Source of the DNA: Mycolicibacterium gilvum
GTDB taxonomy: Bacteria; Actinomycetota; Actinomycetes; Mycobacteriales; Mycobacteriaceae
Assembly (NCBI RefSeq): GCF_900454025.1
Contig: NZ_UGQM01000001.1
Location: 4,278,001-4,342,000 of the forward strand
DNA length: 64,000 nt
Direction: 5' to 3'
The position numbers were made by a program, and so were the translations under genes. Under the pieces are notes generated by a model that saw only the letters and a list, made by a program, of their open reading frames with translations, was not told where the DNA came from and made no database searches. Within the stretch, counting starts at the first letter, position 1. Each line of letters opens with the position of its first letter. This document shows, in pieces, positions 1-9,266 of this stretch.

Positions 1-469
1 GCTCACCCTTGAAGCCGGTGAACGGCGCCTCGGTCATGCAGCGGATGGAGACCTCCAGCGCCTCCTCCCACTGCGCGCGCTTGTCGGCGGGGTCGATGTT
101 GAACCCGCCCAGCTCGGCCACCGACGAGCCCTCGCCCGTGCCGAACTCGACGCGACCGTTGGACAGATGGTCGAGGGTGGCGACCCGCTCGGCGATGCGC
201 GCGGGATGGTTGATCGGCGGCGGAAGGTGCATGACACCGAACCCGAGGCGGATGTTCTTGGTGCGCTGGCTCGCAGCGGCCAGGAACAGCTCGGGCGCGG
301 TGGAGTGGCAGTACTCCTCGAGGAAGTGGTGTTCGGTCAGCCACACCGTCGAGAAGCCGGCCTTGTCGGCGAGTTCGACTTCATCGAGACCGTGCTGGAA
401 CAACTGGTGCTCGTCGTCGTCCGACCACGGCCGCGGGAGCGGGAACTCGTAGAACAGTGAAATCTTCAT
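1..469 (-). CDS. LLM-class flavin-dependent oxidoreductase, C-terminus cut by window edge
   Basis: The first 156 residues are visible, starting at an ATG at 469 ([15 protein letters not shown]). The luciferase-like TIM-barrel start is clear: a short beta strand, then a TEHHF motif near residue 45, then a GVMHLPPPINHPARIAERVATLD-type block split as GFGVMHLPPP and HPARIAERVA. Members use reduced FMN or F420 to oxidise or monooxygenate small organic substrates in the cytoplasm. The ATG overlaps the TAA of the upstream dehydrogenase gene by one base, so the two are translationally coupled, and this is the distal visible gene of the mhpC-mhpA-mhpB-dehydrogenase operon. The substrate cannot be told from sequence; a ring monooxygenase role in the same pathway is an inference. 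Confidence 0.8.
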   Translation of the reverse strand, partial: MKISLFYEFPLPRPWSDDDEHQLFQHGLDEVELADKAGFSTVWLTEHHFLEEYCHSTAPELFLAAASQRTKNIRLGFGVMHLPPPINHPARIAERVATLDHLSNGRVEFGTGEGSSVAELGGFNIDPADKRAQWEEALEVSIRCMTEAPFTGFKGE

Positions 470-2283
470 TACTGGTTACCTCCTTGAAGGTCCGGGGCTT
501 GGAGCGGCTGATCGTCGAGGGCTGTCAGGGTTTCGGTTTCCGCGATGTGGCGGGCGGCCACGTACCCGAAGGCCATGGCCGGTCCGATGGTGGCGCCTGC
601 GCCGGCGTAGCTGCGGCCCATCACCGCGGACGACGCATTGCCGACCGCATAGAGGCCGGGGATCGCCGAGTCGTCGGAGCGCAGGACGCGGGCGAACTCG
701 TCGGTGCGCAGTCCGCCCGAGGTCCCGAGGTCGCCGAGGATGATCTGGAACGCGTAGTAGGGCGGTTTCCCGAGCGGATACAGGTTCGGGTTGGGAAGGG
801 TCTGATCGCCGTAGTAGTTGTCGTATGCGCTGTCCCCGCGGCAGAAGTCGTCGTCGTGCCCTTTGGCCGCCAGCGCGTTGAACCGCTCGGCGGTGTTGCG
901 TAGTTCGGTTCCGGGCACCCCGATCTCGCGGGCCAGGTCCTCCCAGGTGTGGCCCTGCTTGACCACGCCGGAGTCCAGCCAGGCCTGCGGAACCTTCCAC
1001 CCGGTGGGCACCGGTGCGAACGGCACCTTCGGGATCGGCAGGTGTCCGCCGACGACGTACCGGTGGAACGATCGGATGTCGGTGATCAGCCAGCACGGGA
1101 TGTGCGTGACGCCGGAACGCTGTCCCTCGATCATCGCGTGCGCGAAGTCCATGTACGGGGCTGCCTCGTTGATGAACCGCTTACCGGCGCCGTTGACGAT
1201 GAACTGTGCCGGCATCATGCGTTCGTTCAGCATGAACTGCAGCCGGCCGTCGGGCCAGCAGATCGCCGGAAACCACCATGCCTCGTCCAGCAGTTCCGTT
1301 GCCCCGCCGACCTTCTCGCCTGCCCGGATGCCGTCGCCCATGGCTGCGGGGTTGCCGAAGCTCCAGTCCTTGCCCTCGGGGGCCATCTCGCGCACCCGGG
1401 CCAGTTCGGGCAGATGCTGCAGACGCCGTTGCATGTCGTGGTCGAATCCCCCGCTGGCCAGCACGACGCCCCGGTCGGCCCGCACCCGGAGTGTGCGACC
1501 GTCCCTCTCGACGGCCGCCCCGATCACCCGTGCGTCCGGGCCGTCGTGGTCGGTGATCAGCTCGGTCATCGGGGAATTCAGCCACAGAGGGATGTCCTGC
1601 TGTTTCATCGCCAGCCGCAGGCGAGCCGACAGCGACTGCCCGATCGCGGCCATCCTGTCACCGAAGACCCGCGCCCGGAACATCCGCCAGATCAGTTTCA
1701 CCAGAACGGCTTTGCCCTTCCAGGACTGCCGGACCTGGTAGAACAGGCGCAGATCTTTGGGCGCGAACCAGATTCCCTTCGGTGCGAGGGCGAGCGGGGT
1801 GAGCAGATTCTGTTCCTCGTCGCCCAGCGTGCGCAGGTCGATCTCGGGAACGTTGATGGTGCTGCCCAGCGCCGAACCGCCGGGCAGTTCGGGATAGTAG
1901 TCGGCGTAGCCGGGCTTCCACACGAATTCCAGCCAAGGGCTGAGGTTTTCGAGGAACTCCATCATCTCCGGAGCGGCCTCGACGTACTTGCGCAACCGGG
2001 CGTCGCTGACCAGCCCGCCGGTGATTTGCTTGAGGTAGGTGACCACCTGCTCAGGGTCGACAACGTGGCCCTCGCGGCGCTGCGACGGCGCTCCCGGAAC
2101 CCAGATGCCACCTCCGGACAATGCCGTCGAACCGCCGAAGCGGGGCGACTTCTCCACCACCAGCGTGTCGAGCCCCGCGGCATCGGCGGCCAGGGCGGCG
2201 GTCATCCCGCCGCCGCCGGAACCGACGACCAGCACGTCGGTGACGTGGTCGAAGGACTGGACGGTCGATCGGCGCTCGGTCAT
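469..2283 (-). CDS. KstD-like FAD-dependent dehydrogenase (604 aa)
   Basis: This is an FAD-dependent flavoprotein of the succinate dehydrogenase/3-ketosteroid delta-1-dehydrogenase superfamily. The dinucleotide-binding motif GSGGGG is at residues 21-26, followed by [18 protein letters not shown], a typical KstD FAD-binding block. Near the C-terminus, [15 protein letters not shown] places a tyrosine at residue 559 where KstD enzymes have their catalytic Tyr-Ala-Gly-x-Gly. [10 protein letters not shown] segment is also KstD-like. KstDs remove hydrogens across a carbon-carbon bond next to a ring ketone. The gene overlaps mhpB by 4 bases (ATGA) and the downstream LLM oxidoreductase by 1, so all are one operon. 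The presence of aromatic ring-cleavage genes next door makes a role in desaturating or aromatising an alicyclic ring attractive, but the true substrate is unknown. Confidence 0.82.
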   Translation of the reverse strand: MTERRSTVQSFDHVTDVLVVGSGGGGMTAALAADAAGLDTLVVEKSPRFGGSTALSGGGIWVPGAPSQRREGHVVDPEQVVTYLKQITGGLVSDARLRKYVEAAPEMMEFLENLSPWLEFVWKPGYADYYPELPGGSALGSTINVPEIDLRTLGDEEQNLLTPLALAPKGIWFAPKDLRLFYQVRQSWKGKAVLVKLIWRMFRARVFGDRMAAIGQSLSARLRLAMKQQDIPLWLNSPMTELITDHDGPDARVIGAAVERDGRTLRVRADRGVVLASGGFDHDMQRRLQHLPELARVREMAPEGKDWSFGNPAAMGDGIRAGEKVGGATELLDEAWWFPAICWPDGRLQFMLNERMMPAQFIVNGAGKRFINEAAPYMDFAHAMIEGQRSGVTHIPCWLITDIRSFHRYVVGGHLPIPKVPFAPVPTGWKVPQAWLDSGVVKQGHTWEDLAREIGVPGTELRNTAERFNALAAKGHDDDFCRGDSAYDNYYGDQTLPNPNLYPLGKPPYYAFQIILGDLGTSGGLRTDEFARVLRSDDSAIPGLYAVGNASSAVMGRSYAGAGATIGPAMAFGYVAARHIAETETLTALDDQPLQAPDLQGGNQ

Positions 2284-3227
2284 GTGGTCACCGCCGTTCG
2301 GATCGCGAACCCGGCGATCAATTCCGGTGCGGCGCGGTAGAACCGGTTCTCCGTCACATACTCCCCCTGCGCCGCGAGCGCGGCGAACGCCGCGATCCAG
2401 GTCCTGACCTCGTGGGCGGAGTTACCCGCCTGCTCGGCGATCCAGCCGTTGTCCCAGCGGTCCACCTCGGCGAGCCGGCCGCTGTCGACGATGTCGAGGA
2501 ATTCGCGATCCCAGTCCGGGTTCAGCGGAGCCAACGTACCTCTGCCCGAGGCGAATTCCCTCGCCGCCTCGATCACCGCGGTCTGGCGTGCCTGTCGCTG
2601 GTCGGTGGTCATCGGGACGCCGCGCACGATACGGTCCAGCGCGGCGGGCGGCGCCGTCGCCAGCGTGGGCACCGGGGGGTCGTGCGACAACCCTCCCGAG
2701 CCGATGACCAGCACCCGCTTGCCCAGCGTCGCCAGGTGGGCGCCGACGGCGGCGCCCAGCGCCCGCACCCGTCTGATCGGCCCCAGCGGGGTCGCGACCG
2801 AGTTGATGAACACCGGGATCACCGGTTTCGCGGTGGCGTCACCGAACAGCTTCTGCAACGGCTGGACGGTGCCGTGGTCGACGTCCATCGCCGCGGAGAG
2901 CGCCACGTCGACGTCGTGATCGAGTACCGCGCGCGCACAGTCGGTGGCCAGGTCCGACGGGACATCGAGTGGCCCCTCGTGAGTCCCGTAATCTCCGACC
3001 CCTTCTGCGGCGGTGCCGATACAGAACGGCGGCATGGCGCGGTAGAAGAACCCGTTGTAGTGGTCGGGTGAGAACGTGACGACGAGCTCGGGATCGAACT
3101 CGGCGACAAAATCCCTGGCCGCGGCGATCGCCTTGTCGATCTCGTCAAGAAGTTCCTGCGCCGGTCCCGGAAGATTCAGCAGCGGGCTGTGCGACATGCA
3201 GCACAGCGCGATCTGGCTTTTCGCCAT
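2280..3227 (-). CDS. mhpB: MhpB-type extradiol ring-cleavage dioxygenase
   Basis: This is a 315-residue class III (LigB-like) Fe(II) extradiol dioxygenase, closest in pattern to MhpB, which opens 3-(2,3-dihydroxyphenyl)propionate beside the diol. Visible landmarks are SHSPL (His13), SPDHYNGFF (His56), DVDHG (His118) and GSGGLSH (His182). His118 and His182 correspond to the catalytic His115 and His179 of E. coli MhpB with a constant offset of three. Length matches the family. It lies between mhpA, with which it shares 83 bases, and the KstD-like gene, which it overlaps by 4. The ring-side chain of the natural substrate may differ from phenylpropionate given the unusual neighbours. Confidence 0.9.
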   Translation of the reverse strand: MAKSQIALCCMSHSPLLNLPGPAQELLDEIDKAIAAARDFVAEFDPELVVTFSPDHYNGFFYRAMPPFCIGTAAEGVGDYGTHEGPLDVPSDLATDCARAVLDHDVDVALSAAMDVDHGTVQPLQKLFGDATAKPVIPVFINSVATPLGPIRRVRALGAAVGAHLATLGKRVLVIGSGGLSHDPPVPTLATAPPAALDRIVRGVPMTTDQRQARQTAVIEAAREFASGRGTLAPLNPDWDREFLDIVDSGRLAEVDRWDNGWIAEQAGNSAHEVRTWIAAFAALAAQGEYVTENRFYRAAPELIAGFAIRTAVTT

Positions 3228-4854
3228 CGGTCCCTCCTCCCTGGGTCAGATGCGCTCCGCCGGTGAGGTGGAGCGCGGCGAACAGTCCCTCCGATATCTC
3301 GGGTGCACGCTGCGCGATGCAGGCCGCGGCGATACAGCGATCGGGTCGCACGAACAGCACGGATTCGGTGTGGACGTCGAACCACGCCTTGAGCGCACCG
3401 GTACGGTCGCCGATCACCGCGACGTCGGGATCGTCGTGGCCGGGCCACCTCAGCTGCGACATGGGCCGCACCTCGACAAACGTGGCGCCCAACGCTTTCC
3501 ACCGCCCGAACGCCTCTTCACCGAGTACGGCTCGCAGGTTGTTGCTCCAGCACACGACCGCGAAGCCGGTGCCGAGCACGTCGTCGAGCAGGGCGTTCTG
3601 GGTGTCCCGGGTGTCGACGCGGGGCTGGATGAACAACGTGCCCGTGGGCGAGTTGGGCGCCGCGTGGGCGTGGTGCAGGACCGCCCCCTGCTGATAGCGC
3701 GGCATCGGCTTGAACCGCATCTCCAGCACATACCGTTTCAGTGACGGCACCGCCGACGCCGCGTGAATCACGCGGTCACGCAGCGCCGCCACCTTGCGGT
3801 TGGTCGGCGAGATCACCCTGCCCACCATCGTGGAGAGGTCGATCATCGCACGCGCGTGTTTGCGGCGTTCGATGTCGTAGGTGTCCAGAAGTTCCTCGCC
3901 CGCCCTGCCGGTGACGACGGCGGCGAGTTTCCAGCCGAGGTTCGCCGCGTCCCGGATGCCGCTGTTGTAGCCCTGCCCCTGCCACACCGGCATCAGGTGC
4001 GCGGCGTCACCGGCGAGCATCAGGCGGCCTTCGCGGAACGATCCGGCGATCCTGGAGTGGTGGGTGTAGACGCGGTGCCGAATCATGTCGACGCGCTCGG
4101 GATACGGGATCAGCTGGCCCAGCATGCGCCGCACGAAGGCCGGATCATCGGCCTCTTCGTCGGTCTCGTCGGGATGGATCATGAACTCGAAGCGGCGGAT
4201 TCCGTGGGCGATGGCGATCGAGACGTAGGGGCGTCTCGGGTCGGCGCCGACCTCGCTGTTGGGATGGCCGAGCGGGTCGTTGGCGATGTCGACGACGAGC
4301 CAGCGGGTCGACGACGTCGTTCCGTCGAACGACACGCCCATCAGACGGCGTGTCACACTTCGCCCGCCGTCGCATCCGACGACATAGCGCGCCGACACCG
4401 ATGCCTGCCCGCCGTCGAACTCGACCTCGACGCGGTCGTTGGTCTGTGTGCACTGGTGCATCCGATGGCCGAACCGGACCTCCACGTTGTCGAAACGCTC
4501 CAGCCCGCCGAACAATTCGGCGTCGACCATCGGTTGGACGAAGCCGTTGCGCTTCGGCCAACCGAACCGGGCATCGGGGGGCGCCATTTCGGCGAGGAGG
4601 TTTCGCTTGGCGTCGAAGAACCGCAGGATCTGGTTGGGCACGGTGTGCGGCAGAACGCGGTCGACGAGGCCGATCGCCTGGAACGTGCGCAGCGACTCGT
4701 CGTCCAGACCGACACCTCGGGGGTAGTCGATGAGCTTGTCGCGCTCGTCGACGACCAGGACGCGTACGCCTTCCAGACCGAGGATGTTGGCCAGGGTCAG
4801 CCCGGCCGGGCCGGCTCCGACGATGACGACGTCGACGTCCGTCTGTTCGGTCAT
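3145..4854 (-). CDS. mhpA: MhpA-type flavin aromatic hydroxylase
   Basis: The product is a 569-residue class A flavoprotein monooxygenase like 3-(3-hydroxyphenyl)propionate hydroxylase, which uses NAD(P)H, FAD and O2 to convert a phenol to a catechol. The GxGxxG motif is at residues 13-18 (GAGPAG), the DG motif reads CDGGRS, and the GD motif reads [17 protein letters not shown] chose the ATG at 4854 because the open frame further upstream is only a shadow of mhpC; this ATG overlaps the mhpC stop as ATGA. The last 28 or so codons run into mhpB, an 83-base overlap that is long for a bacterial operon. The catechol made here would be the substrate of the adjacent MhpB. Confidence 0.9.
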   Translation of the reverse strand: MTEQTDVDVVIVGAGPAGLTLANILGLEGVRVLVVDERDKLIDYPRGVGLDDESLRTFQAIGLVDRVLPHTVPNQILRFFDAKRNLLAEMAPPDARFGWPKRNGFVQPMVDAELFGGLERFDNVEVRFGHRMHQCTQTNDRVEVEFDGGQASVSARYVVGCDGGRSVTRRLMGVSFDGTTSSTRWLVVDIANDPLGHPNSEVGADPRRPYVSIAIAHGIRRFEFMIHPDETDEEADDPAFVRRMLGQLIPYPERVDMIRHRVYTHHSRIAGSFREGRLMLAGDAAHLMPVWQGQGYNSGIRDAANLGWKLAAVVTGRAGEELLDTYDIERRKHARAMIDLSTMVGRVISPTNRKVAALRDRVIHAASAVPSLKRYVLEMRFKPMPRYQQGAVLHHAHAAPNSPTGTLFIQPRVDTRDTQNALLDDVLGTGFAVVCWSNNLRAVLGEEAFGRWKALGATFVEVRPMSQLRWPGHDDPDVAVIGDRTGALKAWFDVHTESVLFVRPDRCIAAACIAQRAPEISEGLFAALHLTGGAHLTQGGGTDGEKPDRAVLHVAQPAAESSGTGAGTS

Positions 4855-5717
4855 GCGCGCCCCAGCAGGAAGTCCAGATGTAGCCGGTCGAAGGTCTTGG
4901 GGTCCTCGTACTGGGGCCAGTGCCCGCACCCCGGCATGACCTCGAACCGGGCGCCGGGGATCATCGACGCGATGCGGCGGCCCTCCTCGACATCCGCGGT
5001 GGGGTCGTCGCTCGTCCACACCACCAGGGTGGGCGCAGTGATCACACCGTACTCGTTGGGCCCCAACAGATTCCGCTGCCGTATCTCGGGGTCCTGGAGG
5101 GCCATGATGTCGCGCATCGCATCGGCGAAACCCGGCTGCCGGTAGACGCGCTGGCGGCTGGCGACGATGTCGTCGTAATCCTTCGACTTGTCGGCCATCA
5201 GCCACTTGATGCGCGCCTGCACGGTGTCCCAGGTCGGGTTCTCGGCCGCCGCCATCGAAAGGGTGATGATCCGCTTCATCACCTCCGGGTCCGCCTGCGA
5301 ACCACCGGCGGTGTTGAGCACCAGCCGGTCGACGCGCTCCGGACGATCGGCGGCGATACGGGCTGCCACCCAGCCGCCGAGAGACTCGCCGCTGATGTGG
5401 GCACGACGGGCGCCGATCGCGTCCAGGAATGCGGCGAGATGGTCGACGTAGTGCCGGATTTCGAGTGGGTGCCCCGGCTTGTCGGTATAGCCGTGGCCGA
5501 GCATGTCGATCGACCACGTGGAGAAGTGCTCGGCATGCGCCTCAAGGTTGCGCACGTAGGCCTCGGCATGACCTCCGGAGCCGTGCAGGAAGACCAGCGC
5601 CGGATCGGTGGGGTCGCCGGCATGGAGGTAGCGGGTGCGCACGCCGCCGGCGTCGAGGTATCCCTGTGAGAACGCGACACCCTGCAGGTCGCTCCACACG
5701 CTCTCGAACTCCGCCAC
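4851..5717 (-). CDS. mhpC: MhpC-type alpha/beta hydrolase for the ring-cleavage product
   Basis: This 288-residue alpha/beta hydrolase fits the C-C bond hydrolases (MhpC/BphD/HsaD) that split the yellow meta-cleavage product into a hydroxydienoate and an acid. The oxyanion HGSGG lies at 45-49, the nucleophile elbow GESLGG puts Ser at 112, the acid is in SDDPT near 237-238 and the histidine is His266 in GCGHWP. It is the first gene of the minus-strand operon mhpC-mhpA-mhpB-dehydrogenase-LLM oxidoreductase. A palindromic operator at 5761-5777 lies 44 bases upstream of the start. No hydratase, aldolase or acetaldehyde dehydrogenase (MhpDEF) is present in the window, so downstream steps are either encoded elsewhere or differ. 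Confidence 0.85.
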   Translation of the reverse strand: MAEFESVWSDLQGVAFSQGYLDAGGVRTRYLHAGDPTDPALVFLHGSGGHAEAYVRNLEAHAEHFSTWSIDMLGHGYTDKPGHPLEIRHYVDHLAAFLDAIGARRAHISGESLGGWVAARIAADRPERVDRLVLNTAGGSQADPEVMKRIITLSMAAAENPTWDTVQARIKWLMADKSKDYDDIVASRQRVYRQPGFADAMRDIMALQDPEIRQRNLLGPNEYGVITAPTLVVWTSDDPTADVEEGRRIASMIPGARFEVMPGCGHWPQYEDPKTFDRLHLDFLLGRA

Positions 5718-5753
5718 CTCTGTACTCCCTCCGTGGAGTCCCCGTCCGAAACC

Positions 5754-5783
5754 TTGACGGCGAGAATCGAATTCTCGTACTTT
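5754..5783 (+). promoter_or_regulatory. Promoter with embedded operator palindrome CGAGAAT-CGA-ATTCTCG
   Basis: A perfect 7-3-7 inverted repeat occupies 5761-5777 between mhpC and the IclR gene. On the plus strand it fits exactly between TTGACG (5754-5759) and TACTTT (5778-5783), an 18-base spacer, so a bound protein would block the promoter. The same 6-3-6 core recurs at 9192-9208 and 14321-14335. Motif and spacing are seen directly; promoter function is inferred. Confidence 0.65.
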
Positions 5784-5805
5784 GTAAGCGTTCTGCTCAT
5801 TTATC

Positions 5806-5819
5806 GCACATACATGTGC
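5806..5819. promoter_or_regulatory. Inverted repeat GCACAT-AC-ATGTGC upstream of the IclR gene
   Basis: Perfect 6-base arms separated by two bases, 51 bases upstream of the IclR-type start codon. It differs from the shared GAGAAT palindrome, so it may be the autoregulatory site of the IclR protein or a site for another factor such as a CRP-like protein. Confidence 0.4.
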
Positions 5820-5870
5820 ACTATAGTCAGAGCATCACTCTCGCGAGAGCGTCTGTCAAGGAAGGTCCGA

Positions 5871-6572
5871 ATGGCTGATCCCGGAAACGCGAACGCGGGT
5901 CCCGGCGCCCCCGGATCCCAGACACTCGCCCGCGGCCTCAACGCGCTGCAGTTGGTGGCCGGCTCACCGAACGGCCTCACCGTCGCGCAGGTCGCCGAGG
6001 ACATCGGGGTGCACCGCACCATCGCCTATCGCCTGCTCAGCACGCTGGCCCAGTACCGGTTCGTCAGCAAGGGCGAGGACGGACGCTACCGCTCCGCCGC
6101 CGCGCTCGCGGTGCTCGGTGCGTCCTTCGACAACAACGTCCGGCAACTGTGCGTGCCCACCCTGCGCGGCCTGGCCGACGAACTCGGCACCACCGTGTCG
6201 CTGCTCGTCGCCGAGGGCGATCAGCAGGTGGCGATCGCGGTGATGGTGCCCACCAACGTCTTCTATCAACTGTCGTTCCACGAGGGCAGCCGTTATCCGC
6301 TGGACCGCGGCGCGGCCGGGATCGCGCTGCTGGCCAGCATGTCGCCCCGCCCTCAGGAGCGCGATCTGGTCCGCCAGGCACGCCAGCAGGGCTGGGTGAT
6401 CACCCACGGCGAGATCGAGCCCAACACCTTCGGCCTCGCAGTGCCCGTGCGGCGCCGGCAACCGTCACCGCCCACCTGCATCAATCTGATCTCGCACCGC
6501 GAGGACGTCGTCATCGACGGACGCGACGCAGTCATCAAGGCTGCCAACGAATTATCGGCGGTCCTGAGCTGA
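5871..6572 (+). CDS. IclR-family transcriptional regulator
   Basis: The 233-residue protein has an N-terminal winged helix-turn-helix (about residues 18-75; QVAEDIGVHRTIAYRLLSTL is the recognition region) and a C-terminal IclR effector domain from about residue 85. I chose the ATG at 5871 because a good Shine-Dalgarno (AAGGAAGG) precedes it and the family N-terminus starts there; the open frame upstream contains the promoter elements. IclR proteins are dimeric and bind palindromes in promoters of aromatic and acid catabolic genes. This gene is divergent from the mhp operon and 34 bases ahead of a second FAD dehydrogenase gene, so it is the best local candidate for controlling the island. Which palindrome it binds is not established. 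Confidence 0.85.
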   Translation: MADPGNANAGPGAPGSQTLARGLNALQLVAGSPNGLTVAQVAEDIGVHRTIAYRLLSTLAQYRFVSKGEDGRYRSAAALAVLGASFDNNVRQLCVPTLRGLADELGTTVSLLVAEGDQQVAIAVMVPTNVFYQLSFHEGSRYPLDRGAAGIALLASMSPRPQERDLVRQARQQGWVITHGEIEPNTFGLAVPVRRRQPSPPTCINLISHREDVVIDGRDAVIKAANELSAVLS

Positions 6573-6606
6573 CCAGGCTCCGGACATCCACAGGAAGGAG
6601 ACCGCG

Positions 6607-8214
6607 GTGACCGAGTGGGACCACGAGGTCGATGTCGTCGTACTCGGCAGCGGAGGGGCCGGCCTGACCGCTGCGCTCGCCGCGTCGGTCAACGGCGCCA
6701 CCGTGGAGGTGTACGAGAAGGCGGCCACGGTGGGCGGGACGACCGCGGTGTCCGGGGGCATCGTGTGGATACCGGCGCACGACCGCGCCGAGGGCGAACT
6801 GACCGCCGACGACGCGATGGCCTACCTGCGTGCGCAGTCGCTCGGATTCATGGACGAGGACCTGGTCGAGACGTTCGTCAGGACCGGCGCGCGAATGCTC
6901 GACTTCGTCGAACAGCACAGCGACCTCGTGTTCGAGGTCGCCGCGGGCTTCCCCGACTACAAACCCGAACTGCCCGGCGGGAAACCGGCCGGCGGTCGTT
7001 CCCTCAACGCCAAACCGTTCGACCTGTCCCTGCTCGGCGACTGGGGTGAGCGGATCTCCTCCTTTCCCGCCGACTTCAGCAACGTCGGCATCGACGCCGA
7101 GACGCGCGCACGCATCCACGCCGCGGTCGACGAGGCCGGCGACTACTGCGTCGCGGGAACAGCGCTGATCGCAGGCTTGCTCAAGGGGCTGCTCGACCGC
7201 GGCGTCGTCCCGCACACCCAGGCCCGCGCCGTCGAGCTGACCGCTGACCCCCTGGGAATCACCGGCGTGCGAATCGAACAGGGCAGCAACGACTTCCGGG
7301 TCCGCGCCCGCAAGGCCGTCATCCTCGGCACCGGCGGCTTCGAATGGGACCAGCGCCTGGTCGAGGCCTACCTGAGGGGTCCCATGCGCGGCGCGGTCTC
7401 CCCTCCGAACAACACCGGCGACGGGTTGCGGATGGCCATGGCGCACGGCGCCGACCTTGCGAACATGGGGGAAGCCTGGTGGGTGCCCATCGTGCAGATC
7501 CCCGGCGACACGTTCGAGGGCCGGCCCCGCAGCCGCAGCGTGCGACTCGAGCGCACGCGGCCCCGCAGCATCATCGTCAACCGGGCGGGCAGACGCTTCC
7601 TCAACGAGGCCGGCGAGTACAACTCGATGGCCGGGCCGTTCCATTTCCTCGACCCCAAGCTCGGCTACGCCAACGACCCCGCGTGGATCGTCTTCGACTC
7701 ACTGCACCTGAAGCACTACGGCTTCCTCGGCGTCGATCCCGACGGGCCGGTGCCCGACTGGTTCTGCCAGTCGCGCGACCTCGAAGAGCTCGGCGAGAAG
7801 ACCGGCATCGACCCCGCCGGGCTGGAGGCGACGCTGTCGGCGTGGAACACCAATGTCGCCGCGGAGCACGACCCCGACTTCGGCCGCGGCGCAAGCGCTT
7901 ACGACGGCTACTGGGGCGACACCGATGCCGCGACGACAGCCGGCCGAACGCTCGGCCCCATCGACACCGCCCCGTACTATGCGGTGCCGGTGTCGGTCGG
8001 GGCGATGGGCACCAAGGGTGGTCCGCGCACCGACCGGGACGGACGGGTGCTGCACGTCAACGGCACCGCGATCACCGGGCTGTTCGCCGCCGGCAACGCG
8101 ATGGCAGGCGCCACCGGCAAAGCCTACGGCGGTGCGGGCGGAACCATCGGTCCGGCAATGGTTTTCGGTTACCGCGCCGGCCACGCCGCGGCGACCGGCA
8201 CGTCGCTGAGCTGA
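6607..8214 (+). CDS. KstD-like FAD-dependent dehydrogenase (535 aa)
   Basis: This is the second KstD/fumarate-reductase-type flavoprotein of the island. GSGGAG is at residues 14-19 followed by VYEKAATVGGTTAVSGG, and GKAYGGAGGTIGPAMVFGY near the end puts the expected tyrosine at 507. A PDYKPELPGGK segment matches the KstD family. It is paralogous to the 604-residue enzyme at 469-2283 but clearly different. The GTG start at 6607 has a strong ribosome binding site (AGGAAGGAGA) and lies 34 bases after the IclR gene, so both are probably co-transcribed. Expected chemistry is introduction of a double bond next to a carbonyl in a ring. Two such enzymes suggest successive ring desaturations. Confidence 0.82.
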   Translation: MTEWDHEVDVVVLGSGGAGLTAALAASVNGATVEVYEKAATVGGTTAVSGGIVWIPAHDRAEGELTADDAMAYLRAQSLGFMDEDLVETFVRTGARMLDFVEQHSDLVFEVAAGFPDYKPELPGGKPAGGRSLNAKPFDLSLLGDWGERISSFPADFSNVGIDAETRARIHAAVDEAGDYCVAGTALIAGLLKGLLDRGVVPHTQARAVELTADPLGITGVRIEQGSNDFRVRARKAVILGTGGFEWDQRLVEAYLRGPMRGAVSPPNNTGDGLRMAMAHGADLANMGEAWWVPIVQIPGDTFEGRPRSRSVRLERTRPRSIIVNRAGRRFLNEAGEYNSMAGPFHFLDPKLGYANDPAWIVFDSLHLKHYGFLGVDPDGPVPDWFCQSRDLEELGEKTGIDPAGLEATLSAWNTNVAAEHDPDFGRGASAYDGYWGDTDAATTAGRTLGPIDTAPYYAVPVSVGAMGTKGGPRTDRDGRVLHVNGTAITGLFAAGNAMAGATGKAYGGAGGTIGPAMVFGYRAGHAAATGTSLS

Positions 8215-8229
8215 ACCGGCACCGGCTCA
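8212..8229. terminator. Short hairpin between convergent genes
   Basis: TGAACCGG and CCGGCTCA form an 8-base stem with one G-U pair and a 2-base loop spanning the stop codons of the converging dehydrogenase and meaB genes. No U-tract follows, so termination is only suggested by position. Confidence 0.25.
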
Positions 8230-9138
8230 GGCTTCGTCGCGGCCCGCCGCCGGGCGATCCGGGTTGACATCCGGGTTCACATTGAACAGCCGTTCGGCCG
8301 CGGTGTAGGCGTCCTCGCCACCGGCGGCGACCGACGACGCGAGCCGGTCCAGGTCAGGGTGGTGACGCAGCAGTGTCTGCGCCAGCGACAGGATCTGCGA
8401 GCGCGCCCGGGCGGCACGGCGCTCGGGGCTGTCGGCGCGGTGGTGGGCGTCGATCGCGGCGACGACCTCGTCGAGGCCGGCGCCCTGGGCGGCGACGAGC
8501 TTGAGGATCGGCACGTCGGTCTCGGCCCGCAGATCGCGCACGGTCTGATCGGCGCCGTCGCGGTCGGCCTTGTTCACCACGACGATGTCGGCGACCTCCA
8601 ACAAACCGGCCTTGGCGGCCTGAACCGCGTCTCCGGCACCGGGATTGAGGATCACCACCGTCGGGTCGGCCACCGCCGCGATCTCGATCTCCGACTGGCC
8701 CACCCCGACGGTCTCCAGGATGACCAGGTCGTACCCCAGGGCGGACAGCAACGTGATCGCCGCCGGGACCGCAGCGGCCAGACCTCCGAGATGCCCGCGG
8801 GCGGCCACCGAGCGGATCAGCACATCAGGGTCGTTGATGTGCGCCGCCATCCGGATGCGGTCGCCCAGCAGGGCTCCCCCGCTGTAGGGCGAGGACGGGT
8901 CGACGGCGAGCACCGCGACCCGCATACCGACCGACCGATAGGAGCCGACGAGGGCTCCGACCGTCGTCGACTTCCCTGCACCGGGCGGCCCGGTGATCCC
9001 GACGACGCGGGCGGGGGCGACGGAGCCCAGCGCGGCGAGCACCGCTTCGCGCCTCGGGCTCTCCACGTAGCTGAGCAGACGGCCGGTGGCGCGGGCGGAC
9101 CCGCCGCGAGCAGCGGCGATGAGCTCCTCGACGGTCAC
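8227..9138 (-). CDS. meaB: MeaB/ArgK-type GTPase chaperone of a B12 mutase
   Basis: The product is a 303-residue G3E-family P-loop GTPase that loads and protects adenosylcobalamin mutases. Walker A reads GPPGAGKST (about residues 49-57), Walker B and switch elements include LAVDPSSP and ETVGVGQSE, and NKAD is the guanine-specificity motif. The GTG at 9138 is chosen since it gives the normal family N-terminus; the open frame further upstream runs through the promoter. Its likely client is the split mutase at 16696-18702, about 8 kb away but preceded by a related operator motif. The alternative is service to the core MutAB enzyme, not in this window. Confidence 0.88.
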   Translation of the reverse strand: MTVEELIAAARGGSARATGRLLSYVESPRREAVLAALGSVAPARVVGITGPPGAGKSTTVGALVGSYRSVGMRVAVLAVDPSSPYSGGALLGDRIRMAAHINDPDVLIRSVAARGHLGGLAAAVPAAITLLSALGYDLVILETVGVGQSEIEIAAVADPTVVILNPGAGDAVQAAKAGLLEVADIVVVNKADRDGADQTVRDLRAETDVPILKLVAAQGAGLDEVVAAIDAHHRADSPERRAARARSQILSLAQTLLRHHPDLDRLASSVAAGGEDAYTAAERLFNVNPDVNPDRPAAGRDEA

Positions 9139-9191
9139 CGTAGATAGGTTACGCAGGTCATTCTCCCTTCTCGCAGCCGACCGCTCTCGGG

Positions 9192-9208
9192 CGAGAATGT
9201 TATTCTCT
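9192..9208. promoter_or_regulatory. Operator palindrome GAGAAT-GTT-ATTCTC
   Basis: CGAGAAT-GTT-ATTCTCT lies in the divergent region between meaB and an SDR gene; the 6-3-6 core is perfect. It is followed by TACAGA at 9211-9216, at the same offset as the -10-like hexamers after the copies at 5761 and 14321. The repeated architecture supports a common repressor. Confidence 0.6.
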
Positions 9209-9242
9209 CGTACAGAGAGTCGCCGTTTCAAGGAGGCCACGT

Positions 9243-9266
9243 ATGCAGGAGCTGACCCGACGGTGA
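9243..9266 (+). CDS. Seven-codon leader ORF coupled to the SDR start
   Basis: ATG at 9243 is preceded by AAGGAGG at ideal spacing and encodes MQELTRR, ending in a TGA that overlaps the GTG start of the SDR gene (GTGA). The only strong ribosome binding site in the region belongs to this mini-ORF. It probably serves translational coupling rather than making a functional peptide. Whether it is translated is inferred. Confidence 0.45.
   Translation: MQELTRR

Noticed and set aside
3145..5517. A single 790-residue reading frame fusing an unknown N-terminus to MhpA
   Set aside because: The first 221 residues are arginine-rich shadow sequence of mhpC in another frame; the ATGA overlap at 4851-4854 gives the real MhpA start.
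5718..5870. KstR-type sterol operator
   Set aside because: The palindromes present do not match the KstR consensus TnnAACnnGTTnnA, so regulation by KstR is not supported here.
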